From positions 4,703,501-4,767,500 of the forward strand of contig CATNEN010000005.1 in assembly GCA_950097015.1 (NCBI GenBank): DNA of 64,000 nucleotides, given 5' to 3'. The notes under the pieces are model-generated. The model was not told the DNA's origin, did not search any database, and saw only the letters and a list, made by a program, of their open reading frames with translations. The stretch is from Macrostomum hystrix. Its lineage: Eukaryota > Platyhelminthes > Macrostomidae. A program made the translations under genes and the position numbers. Below, piece after piece: positions 33,265 through 44,000 of the stretch (position 1 is its first letter; each line of letters begins with the position of its first letter).

Positions 33265-35740
33265 TCCTGGTCTGTGAGAGAGTGACAGTCTCAGCCTTCC
33301 TTATCTGTAAGAGAGTGACAGTCTCAGCCTTCCTTATCTGTGAGTGACAGTCTCAGCCTTCCTTATCTGTGAGAGAGTGACAGTCTCAGCCTTCCTTATC
33401 TGTGAGTGACAGTCTCAGCCTTCCTTATCTGTGAGTGAGTGACAGTCTCAGCCTTCCTTATCTGTGAGAGAGTGACAGTCTCAGCCTTCCTTATCTGTGA
33501 GTGACAGTCTCAGCCTTCCTTATCTGTGAGTGACAGTCTCAGCCTTCCTTATCTGTGAAAGAGTGACAGTCTCAGCCTTCCTTATCTGTGAGTGAGTGAC
33601 AGTCTCAGCCTTCCTTATCTGTGAGTGAGTGACAGTCTCAGCCTTCCTTATCTGTGAGTGACAGTCTCAGCCTTCCTTATCTGTGAGTGACAGTCTCAGC
33701 CTTCCTTATCTGTGAGTGACAGTCTCAGCCTTCCTTATCTGTGAGTGAGTGACAGTCTCAGCCTTCCTTATCTGTGAGTGACAGTCTCAGCCTTCCTTAT
33801 CTGTGAGTGACAGTCTCAGCCTTCCTTATCTGTGAGTGAGTGACAGTCTCAGCCTTCCTTATCTGTGAGTGACAGTCTCAGCCTTCCTTATCTGTGAGTG
33901 AGTGACAGTCTCAGCCTTCCTTATCTGTGAGTGACAGTCTCAGCCTTCCTTATCTGTGAGTAAGTGACAGTCTCAGCCTTCCTTATCTGTGAGTGACAGT
34001 CTCAGCCTTCCTTATCTGTGAGTGACAGTCTCAGCCTTCCTTATCTGTGAGAGAGTGACAGTCTCAGCCTTCCTTATCTGTGAGTGACAGTCTCAGCCTT
34101 CCTTATCTGTGAGTGAGTGACAGTCTCAGCCTTCCTTATCTGTGAGAGAGTGACAGTCTCAGCCTTCCTTATCTGTGAGTGACAGTCTCAGCCTTCCTTA
34201 TCTGTGAGTGACAGTCTCAGCCTTCCTTATCTGTGAGTGACAGTCTCAGCCTTCCTTATCTGTGAGTGACAGTCTCAGCCTTCCTTATCTGTGAGAGAGT
34301 GACAGTCTCAGCCTTCCTTATCTGTGAGTGAGTGACAGTCTCAGCCTTCCTTATCTGTGAGAGAGTGACAGTCTCAGCCTTCCTTATCTGTGAGAGAGTG
34401 ACAGTCTCAGCCTTCCTTATCTGTGAGAGAGTGACAGTCTCAGCCTTCCTTATCTGTGAGTGAGTGACAGTCTCAGCCTTCCTTATCTGTGAGAGAGTGA
34501 CAGTCTCAGCCTTCCTTATCTGTGAGTGAGTGACAGTCTCAGCCTTCCTTATCTGTGAGTGACAGTCTCAGCCTTCCTTATCTGTGAGTGACAGTCTCAG
34601 CCTTCCTTATCTGTGAGTGACAGTCTCAGCCTTCCTTATCTGTGAGTGACAGTCTCAGCCTTCCTTATCTGTGAGAGAGTGACAGTCTCAGCCTTCCTTA
34701 TCTGTGAGTGACAGTCTCAGCCTTCCTTATCTGTGAGTGAGTGACAGTCTCAGCCTTCCTTATCTGTGAGAGAGTGACAGTCTCAGCCTTCCTTATCTGT
34801 GAGTGACAGTCTCAGCCTTCCTTATCTGTGAGTGACAGTCTCAGCCTTCCTTATCTGTGAGTGACAGTCTCAGCCTTCCTTATCTGTGAGTGACAGTCTC
34901 AGCCTTCCTTATCTGTGAGAGAGTGACAGTCTCAGCCTTCCTTATCTGTGAGTGAGTGACAGTCTCAGCCTTCCTTATCTGTGAGAGAGTGACAGTCTCA
35001 GCCTTCCTTATCTGTGAGTGACAGTCTCAGCCTTCCTTATCTGTGAGTGACAGTCTCAGCCTTCCTTATCTGTGAGTGACAGTCTCAGCCTTCCTTATCT
35101 GTGAGAGAGTGACAGTCTCAGCCTTCCTTATCTGTGAGTGACAGTCTCAGCCTTCCTTATCTGTGAGTGACAGTCTCAGCCTTCCTTATCTGTGAGTGAG
35201 TGACAGTCTCAGCCTTCCTTATCTGTGAGAGAGTGACAGTCTCAGCCTTCCTTATCTGTGAGTAAGTGACAGTCTCAGCCTTCCTTATCTGTGAGTGACA
35301 GTCTCAGCCTTCCTTATCTGTGAGTGACAGTCTCAGCCTTCCTTATCTGTGAGTGACAGTCTCAGCCTTCCTTATCTGTGAGTGACAGTCTCAGCCTTCC
35401 TTATCTGGGAGTGACAGTCTCAGCCTTCCTTATCTGTGAGTGACAGTCTCAGCCTTCCTTATCTGTGAGTGACAGTCTCAGCCTTCCTTATCTGTGAGTG
35501 ACAGTCTCAGCCTTCCTTATCTGTGAGTGAGTGACAGTCTCAGCCTTCCTTATCTGTGAGTGACAGTCTCAGCCTTCCTTATCTGTGAGTGACAGTCTCA
35601 GCCTTCCTTATCTGTGAGTGACAGTCTCAGCCTTCCTTATCTGTGAGTGAGTGACAGTCTCAGCCTTCCTTATCTGTGAGTGAGTGACAGTCTCAGCCTT
35701 CCTTATCTGTGAGTGAGTGACAGTCTCTGTCTCAGCCTTC
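33265..35740. repeat. Very homogeneous minisatellite, 29 and 33 bp units
   Basis: About 80 copies of a 29-bp unit containing GTGACAGTCTCAGCCTTCCT followed by TATCTGTGA. Many copies carry a 4-bp insertion (GAGA or GTGA), giving 33-bp units. Substitutions are very rare compared with the other arrays; most variation is the presence or absence of the 4-bp insertion. It is the longest array in the window and seemingly the youngest. Confidence 0.97.
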
Positions 35741-35997
35741 CCAGTTAACTGGGTTTTTTAAATTGTGTATTATTTCTAACGAGAGTGGCATATACATATA
35801 ATAGCTAAAAATGCTTAATTTGCAAATATTAATTCTCAAGCAGGTACAACATGGTTAAGATTAATTTAAAATCGCATTATGATTGCAAACTTTACCGGAA
35901 CGTCACATATAACTAGCCAATATTTACGAAGACATTTTAAGGCTGCACTTTTGGTTGGGATAATTTACATTATTTAAATAAAAGTTTTTTAAAGATA

Positions 35998-36003
35998 TTT
36001 ATT
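35998..36003 (-). terminator. Candidate polyadenylation signal for endonuclease G
   Basis: AATAAA on the minus strand, 386 bp downstream of the EndoG stop codon. If used, the 17-bp array at 36085-36365 is in the 3' UTR. Confidence 0.45.
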
Positions 36004-36084
36004 TAATCTAAAACTATCCAGAAACCAGAACCAAAGATAAAAAGTACTGAGAACCATATAGATATCCAGACAGACAGATAGACT

Positions 36085-36365
36085 GACAGACTGACAGACA
36101 GACACAATACAGACAGACAGACAGACAATACAGTCAGACAGGCAATACAGTCAGACAGGCAATACAGACAGACAGGCAATACAGACAGACAGGCAATACA
36201 GACAGACAGGCAATACAGACAGACAGGCAATACAGTCAGACAGGCAATACAGTCAGACAGGCAATACAGACAGACAGGCAATACAGACAGACAGGCAATA
36301 CAGTCAGACAGGCAATACAGACAGACAGGCAATACAGTCAGACAGGCTATACAGTCAGACAGACA
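36085..36365. repeat. Minisatellite array, 17 bp unit
   Basis: About 16 copies of GCAATACAGACAGACAG, with CAGTCAG variants and a GACA-rich left edge. It begins about 25 bp after the EndoG stop on the minus strand, probably in the 3' UTR. Confidence 0.94.
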
Positions 36366-36388
36366 GAAAAAACTCGCAGTCCTGTGTG

Positions 36389-38612
36389 TCACATTGTGGG
36401 CCGTTTATTTACGCGAACAACCCGATCCCGGGGCAGCCGATCGAAGATTAGAAACCCGGCGGCTCGCTCGATGGCATCCAACGGGGTTAGGAACAAATCC
36501 AGGTTCGGCTCGGGATCAACCGGGTGGGCCATGTTTGGCACAAGATAGCTCAGCAACTCGTATTGTTGCTGGGCGGTCTCCAGTAGGACTACTTTAAAGA
36601 AGTGAGTAGGCACAGCTACGGAATTATTGCCTAAAACTTCGTAGTGAACAAATTTCCTTTTCGAGCCAGCCTGTTGAATTGGCAGGAACAGGGGACCGGT
36701 GCACACGTAGACGACTGAATAGTGCTTGGCCAGGCTGCGAATGTACCGCTCCAGACTGTTCCACACGTGACGGTTGAAGCCGTGACCTACCTGGCAGAGT
36801 GGGTGAAGGACTAAAGGATGCCATTATCACTGCTGTTTATACTGCAATGTGGGGAATTCGGGTTCTGAGGTGTGATTAGGAAAATGGGGATATCGGAAGG
36901 TGTGATTAGAAACATAAAGATCTTACCAAAAATAGGTATCTGAGAAAGTGTGATTAGGAAAATGGGGATCTGAGAATGTGTAATTAGGGAAATGAGGATC
37001 TGAGAAGGTGTGATTAGGGAAATGAGGATCTGAAAAGGTGTGATTATGAAAATGGGGATCTAAGAAGGTGTAATTGGGGAAATGAGGATCTGAGAAGGTG
37101 TAATTAGGGAAATGAGGATCTGGGAAGGTGTGATTATGAAAATGGGGATCTAAGAAGGTGTAATTGGGGAAATGAGGATCTGAGAAGGTGTAATTAGGGA
37201 AATGAGGATCTGGGAAGGTGTGATTATGAAAATAGGGATCTAAGAAGGTGTAATTAGGGAAATGGTGATCTGAGAAGGTGTGATTAGGAAAATGGTGATC
37301 TGAGAAGGTGTGATTAGGAAAATGGTGATCTGAGAAGGTGTGATTAGGAAAATGGTGATCTGAGAAGGTGTGATTAGGAAAATGGGGATCTGAGAAGGTT
37401 CGATAAGAAAAATGGGGATCTGAGAAGGTGTAATTAGGGAAATGGGGATCTGAGAAGGTGTGATTAGGGAAATGGGGATCTAAGAAGGTGTGATTAGGGA
37501 AATGGGGATCTGAGAAGTTCGATAAGAAAAATGGGGATCTGAGAAGGTGTGATTATGAAAATGGGGATCTAAGAATGTGTAATTAGGGAAATGAGGATCT
37601 GAGAAGGTGTGATTATGAAAATGGGGATCTAAGAAGGTGTAATTAGGGAAATGAGGATCTGAGAAGGTGTGATTATGAAAATGGGGATCTAAGAAGGTGT
37701 AATTAGGGAAATGAGGATCTGAGAAGGTGCGATTATGAAAATGGGGATCTAAGAAGGTGTAATTGGGGAAATGAGGATCTGAGAAGGTGTGATTATGAAA
37801 ATGGGGATCTAAGAAGGTGTAATTAGGGAAATGAGGATCTGAGAAGGTGTAATTAGGGAAATGAGGATCTGAGAAGGTGTGATTATGAAAATGGGGATCT
37901 AAGAAGGTGTATTTAGAAAATGGGGATCTGAGAAGGTGTGATTAAGAAAAAAGGGGATCTGAGAAGGTTCGATAAGAAAAATGGGGACCTGAGAAGGCGT
38001 GATTAGGGAAATGGGGATCTGAGAAGGTGTGATTAGGAAAATGGGGATCTGGGAAGGAGTCACTAGCTTATCACGAACCTGTGGGCAGATATTGCTGAGA
38101 ATGAAAGTCTGCAGACAGGCAGGCTTGTTAATCTTGTGATTTCCCGCAGCGGCCATGTGACCGCGGTCATAACCGCTGCCAGCGTAGTCAGCATTGCTCG
38201 ACCGAAAATACGGATGCTGGCCAAGATCTTCGTAGAATTCGAACCCGGCTCGATCGACAACGCCGCCGCTAGACTTCGATGGTCGCGTTTCCGGTCCCAG
38301 CCGTTCAAACACCCAGGCCGGCAGACGCAACCTCCGATCGTAGGCCAGAACGAAATCGTCAAAGAATTTCACGCCAGAGTCAGTCGGTGAGCCTTATTGG
38401 AGGATCTGGCGGGCCCGATCGCCAGGAACCGACGGCGTCGGCAGAAGAGAGTTCGACGGAGCCGGCAATGATGCAGCCGCGGCTTGCCAGCGCCTCCTTG
38501 AACTGTCATCATCTTCGCTACAGTCAGGAAATAGACGACGATCACCGATGGTGTAGCCAAGCAAACCGGCTGATAAAAGACTGCCCGCTGCCGCCGCTGC
38601 TTTGAGAAGCAT
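36389..38612 (-). CDS. ENDOG: Endonuclease G, two exons, with an in-frame TAA at codon 73
   Basis: Exon 1 (38612-38079) and exon 2 (36790-36389) join in phase 0 (CAG|GTTCGT to CTGCCAG|GTAGGT) into 311 codons, close to the usual EndoG length. EndoG is a mitochondrial beta-beta-alpha-metal nuclease released in cell death. Seen: an Ala-rich hydrophobic N-terminus suited to mitochondrial import; VLAYDRRLRLPAWVFERL; the catalytic DRGHMAAAGNHK, His at codon 152; LSNICPQV; then VWNSLERYIRSLAKHY, VYVCTGPLFLP and VAVPTHFFKVVLLE. Anomaly: codon 73 (38396-38394) is TAA exactly where EndoG proteins have the Tyr of the YG-x-P motif, with the frame intact on both sides. A recent nonsense allele, base error or readthrough are possible; no GT-AG intron in correct phase removes it. 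The intron is 95% a 30-bp array. Confidence 0.88.
36860..38055. repeat. Minisatellite array, 30 bp unit, filling the EndoG intron
   Basis: About 40 copies of a 30-bp unit containing GGGGATCTGAGAAGGTGTGA and then TTAGGAAAAT. Variants (ATTATGAAAA, GGGAAATGAG) alternate in pairs. It fills all but the ends of the 1288-bp intron. On the gene strand each unit reads CCTAATCACACCTTCTCAG, which looks like a branch point plus acceptor. Confidence 0.96.
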
Positions 38613-38619
38613 TTCTTGA

Positions 38620-39125
38620 GAACCTACTGAATGACCAAATTGAAGTCGATGACCTACCAAATGACTGAATCGAAGACTATGACCTACTGAATGACCGAAT
38701 TGAAGTCTATGATCTAATTGAAGTATATGACCTATTAAATGGTCAAATCTAAGTATATGACCTACTGAATGACCAGTTGGTGGAGTTTATGACCTACTGA
38801 AGAACCAAAAAGTAAAGTTCATGACCTACTGAAATGACCAGTTGGTTTAGCTTATGACCTACTAAAGACCAAGAAGTAGATTCTATGACCTACTGAATGA
38901 CCAAGAAGTAGATTCTATGACCTACTGAATGACCAAGAAGTAGATTCTATGACCTACTGAATGACCAAGAAGTAGATTCTATGACCTACTGAATGACCAA
39001 GAAGTAGATTCTATGACCTACTGAATGACCAAGAAGTAGATTCTATGACCTACTGAATGACCAAGAAGTAGATTCTATGACCTACTGAATGACCAAGAAG
39101 TAGATTCTATGACCTACTGAATGAC
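38620..39125. repeat. Minisatellite array, 32 bp unit, abutting the EndoG start codon
   Basis: About 16 copies, more diverged near the gene. The unit contains GACCTACTGAATGACCAAGA followed by AGTAGATTCTAT. The last copy is within about 10-15 bp of the EndoG ATG. On the gene strand the unit reads TTGGTCATTCAGTAGGT, with an acceptor-like CATTCAG. Confidence 0.95.
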
Positions 39126-39814
39126 CAATAAAAATGACAGTTCGACACAAAGTCAATAATAATTATTAATCTATTAAAGTAGTGTTTTTACAGAGTCAGG
39201 TAAGCACAATTATCGAGGCGGATATATAGTTTAGTATATTTTTATATTACAGGCATAAACAGGTATCTAGGAGCAAATACAGGCAAATACAAAGGTTTGA
39301 CAATATGTGTGCAAGAAAAGTCTAAAAAAGGAAAAATGTATTAGCAAAGCACAATAATTCATCGTTTCATAATAGAGATGAGAAAGCGAACAATTATTCG
39401 CCAATAAACGCAAAAAAACGAGGCCATAAGAGAAAACAAACTAACGCATAAACTACTGTAAGTAGGCATCGAACACAACATTGCAGATTTGGCAAGTCAT
39501 TTTTTATTAAAACAAATAGCTACATATTATTCAACAAAACTGCTATTAGATTTGCTATCTTTAAAGTGACAAATATGAAAATGCATACGTTATTCTTATA
39601 TAAATTAATTATTTGTAATCAATGTTACACAACATATGAACTAACATTTCTCTTGGCGCAGGCAAAATATTGTTTACATAGTAAATTCATTTTAAAAGAT
39701 TACAGTAGAACTAAAGAGAATATAAATTGACATTATGTAGATAAATTTACACATCTACAATATTATGAGACAATCTAGCCTAGACAGGAAAGACTAAGTT
39801 ATGTTGGGTCAGAT
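39126..39814. other. AT-rich intergenic sequence, no feature seen
   Basis: Unique sequence between EndoG and KLHL20. A TTTATT near 39503 (AATAAA on minus) could serve KLHL20 if its 3' UTR runs through the 22-bp array. Otherwise nothing. Confidence 0.35.
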
Positions 39815-40948
39815 ACGGAGAGATAAATGATGAGAAACGGAGAGATCAAGAATGAGTTACGGAGAGATAACTGATGAGATACGGAGAGATAAATGATGAG
39901 ATACGGAGAGATAAATGATGAGATACGGAGAGATCAAGAATGAGTTACGGAGAGATAACTGATGAGATACGGAGAGATAAATGATGAGATGCGGAGAGAT
40001 AAAGAGTGAGAAACGGAGAGATAAAGAGTGAGATACGGAGAGATAAATGATAAGATACGGAGAGATAAATGATAAGATACGGAGAGATAAATGATAAGAT
40101 ACGGAGAGATAAATGATGAGATACGGAGAGATAACTGATGAGATACGGAGAGATAAATGATGAGATACGGAGAGATAAATGATGAGATACGGAGAGATAA
40201 CTGATGAGATACGGAGAGATAAATGATGAGATACGAAGAGATAAATGATGAGATACGGAGAGATAAATGATGAGAAGATACGGAGAGATAAATGATGAGA
40301 TATGGAGAGATAACTGATGAGATACGGAGAGATAAATGATGATATACGGAGAGATAAATGATGAGATATGGAGAGATAACTGATGAGATACGGAGAGATA
40401 AATGATGAGATACGGAGAGATAAATGATGAGATATGGAGAGATAACTGATGAGATACGGAGAGATAAATGATGAGATACGAAGAGATAAATGATGAGATA
40501 CGGAGAGATAAATGATGAGATACGGAGAGATAAATGATGAGATATGGAGAGATAACTGATGAGATATGGAGAGATAAATGATGAGATACGGAGAGATAAA
40601 TGATGAGATATGGAGAGATAACTGATGAGATATGGAGAGATAAATGATGAGATACGGAGAGATAACTGATGAGATACGGAGAGATAAATGATGAGATACG
40701 AAGAGATAAATGATGAGATACGGAGAGATAAATGATGAGATACGGAGAGATAAATGATGAGATATGGAGAGATAACTGATGAGATATGGAGAGATAACTG
40801 ATGAGATACGGAGAGATAAATGATGAGATACGAAGAGATAAATGATGAGATACGGAGAGATAAATGATGAGATACGGAGAGATAAATGATGAGATACGGA
40901 GAGATAAATGATGAGATACGGAGAGATAAATGATGAGATACGGAGAGA
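39815..40948. repeat. Minisatellite array, 22 bp unit
   Basis: About 51 copies of a 22-bp unit with core GATAAATGATGAGATACGGA. AACTGATGAG, TATGG and ACGAAG variants occur in recurring order. It starts 100 bp beyond the KLHL20 stop. A minus-strand frame running from the last KLHL20 exon region into it is an artefact. Confidence 0.96.
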
Positions 40949-41047
40949 ATGATTCTATGAGTTGCGAATCAAAAAATCGGTGGAAAATAAAGACAGGAAA
41001 AGTAAACAAACACCAAAAGAGCATTGTAAATACCAACTGGGCATTAT

Positions 41048-44000
41048 TCACTTCTTGTAACCGCGACCAGTGCCCAAGTGGCCATAGTGCAGCCACTGGC
41101 TGAACAGGTCGTGTCCTGTCACGCCGCCAGGCATCGGTGAAGAATCGTGAGACGCATGAGTAAGCCTGATGACGCCGACACCGCCGCCTAGCCGTCTGGA
41201 GTTCATACTGCCGTAGGATTTCCAACAATTGCAATCGGAATCGTAGATTTCAACGGTTTTCAAATAGGTCGATCCGTCGAAGCCGCCGATGGCCATTAAT
41301 TGATTATTGACTACGGCTAGGCCTACACCGCTTCGTCTGGATGTCATGGCAACCACAGGGCGCCAACAATTCAGCTTAGGATCGAAGCACTCGGCGCTAG
41401 ATAATTCCGTGGTGTCGTCTCGCCCGCCGACACTGTAGATGCAGCCGTTGAATACGGCGACGCCCAGGTGCTTGCGACGAGTGGTCATGCTGGCTACCTG
41501 GCTCCAACGATTCGCTCGCGGGTCATAGCTGCCAGTGTGAAATGGAACGGCTATTTCACATCAGATCATGCCTGAGTGTCTTGGCAACCTTTGTCTAGCA
41601 ATATCAACTACCGGTTTATCTACCCTCTCTACTACCTGTTTATCTACCCTCTCTACTACCTGCTTATCTACCCTCTCTACTACCTGTTTATCTACCCTCT
41701 CTACTACCTGCTTATCTACCCTCTCTACTACCTGCTTATCTACCCTCTCTACTACCTGTTTATTAACCCTTTCTACTACCTGTTTATCTACCCTCTCTAC
41801 TACCTGTTCATCAACCCTTTCTACTACCTGTTTATCTACCCTCTCTACTACCTGTTTATCTACCCTCTCTACTACCTGTTTATCTACCCTCTCTACTACC
41901 TGTTTATCAACCCTTTCTACTACCTGTTTATCTACCCTCTCTACTACCTGCTTATCTACCCTCTCTACTACCTGTTTATCTACCCTCTGTACTACCTGTT
42001 TATCTACCCTTTCTACTACCTGTCTATCAACCCTTTCTACTACCTGTTTATCTACCCTCTCTACTACCTGTTTATCTACCTTCTCTACTAACTGTTTATC
42101 TACCCTCTCTACTACCTGTTTATCTACCCTCTCTACTACCTGTTTATCTACCTTCTCTACTACCTGTTTATCTACCCTCTCTACTACCTGTTTATCAACC
42201 CTCTCTACTACCTGTTTATCTACCTTCTCTACTACCTGTTTATCTACTCTTCAATTTCTCTTTTTCCTCTACAAAATGAAACAAGCCGAACAGTGCGAAT
42301 TCTCGCTGTACTCACCGTTCCACAGTGTGCAGCGGTTGTTGACCATCTGAACCGCCAACAGCGTACAGAATACCGTCCAATACGGCAACGCCAACGCCAA
42401 GTCTCCTAGTGCACATGCTGGCTACTCTAGTCCATCGATTAACACCTGGATCGTATCGTTCGACGTAGTTTAAACAGGAGACACCGTCTTGACCGCCAAC
42501 GGCGAACATTGCACCGTCTAGCACGGCTACGCCAACCGAGGTGCGGCATGAACTAGTTGGGGCAACATCGGCTGACCATTGGTTGGTGTGAGGATCGTAC
42601 CTGGTTGGAGGTGGGGTGAGCTGTTTTTGTGTCAGAGAATCGAAGATCTACAAAACTAACCCACAAAAAAATCGAAGATCTACAAAACTAACCTAGTAAA
42701 AAATCGACGATCTACAAAACTAACCTAGTAAAAGAATCGACGATCTGCAAAACTAACTTAGTAAAATAATCGACGATCTGCAAAGTTAACCTAGTAAAAA
42801 ATCGACGATCTACAAAACTAACCCACTAAAAAATCGACGATCTGAAAAACTAACCTAGTAAAAATCGACGATCTACAAAACTAACCCAGTAAAAAAATCG
42901 ACGATCTGCAAAACTAACCTAGTAAAAGAATCGACGATCTACAAAACTAACCCACTAAAAAATCGACGATCTACAAAACTAACCCACTAAAAAATCGACG
43001 ATCTACAAAACTAACCTAGTAAAAAATCGACGATCTACAAAACTAACCTAGTAAAAAATCGACGATCTACAAAACTAACCGAGTAAAAAATCGACGATCT
43101 ACAAAACTAACCTAGTAAAAAATCGACGATCTACTAAAACTAACCTAGTAAAAAATCGACGATCTAAAAAACAAACTTACTAGAGAGCCGACGATCTACA
43201 AAACAAACTCACTAAAGAGCCGACGATCTACAAAACAAACTCACTAAAGAGCCGACGATCTACAAAACAAACTCACTAAAGAGCCGACGATCTACAAAAC
43301 AAACTCACTAAAGAGCCGACGATCTACAAAACAAACTCACTAAAGAGCCGACGATCTACAAAACAAACTCACTAAAGAGCCGACGATCTACAAAACAAAC
43401 TCACTAAAGAGCCGACGATCTACAAAACAAACACAAAAAAAATGGGCGAACTACACAACTAAACCACTGAAAAATCCTTGAAATACAGAATTAGGTGTTC
43501 AAAAAAAACGGGAGGAAAGGCATAAAAGACTTGCAGCAGACAAACCTCTCCACCGAATTGAGATAGCTTTGGCCGTCGTGACCGCCAACAGCGTACATGA
43601 GGTCGCTAAGAACGGCCACCCCCACGCCGCAACGTCGCTTATTCATTGGAGCAACAAGTCGCCACTCCCCGCCAGACGGGGTAGGGTCAAATCGTTCCAC
43701 AGTGTTGATGGCGTCGCCGGAACACCAGCCGCCAACGGCGAATAGAACCTCGCCGCATCGCAACGGCTTCCTTGGCCGGGTCCTCGGGCCCTGCATCAAC
43801 GGCCGCTCCTGAGGCAGCAGGAGGTAGTTCTTGGCTTCGTCGACTAGATCGCGGCATTGGTCGCTGCCGCGAATTAGCAGGTCTGTTCCGACTGTGTTAA
43901 CTAGGAATTTCGGCGACATCTGCATGGGACATTGGTATCGATTGTGAATGATTAAGTTATTAAAAATAATATTATAGCCTCTTATAATGGACTACTAAGG

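Noticed and set aside
33265..35740. CRISPR-like regular repeats
   Set aside because: There are no unique spacers; the whole unit repeats. The genome is eukaryotic and there are no cas genes.
36003..36392. Cys-rich 129-residue protein on the minus strand
   Set aside because: It is a frame through the 17-bp array downstream of the EndoG stop codon; no signal peptide followed by unique sequence.
38394..38396. Nuclear reassignment of TAA to Tyr
   Set aside because: TAA terminates the mariner frame and the basic protein at its natural end, and never occurs inside the 1647-codon channel exon. A single allele or base error is simpler.
39945..41234. 429-codon minus-strand frame joining the Kelch exon to Ser/Leu/Ile repeats
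   Set aside because: It reads the last KLHL20 exon out of frame and then the 22-bp array.
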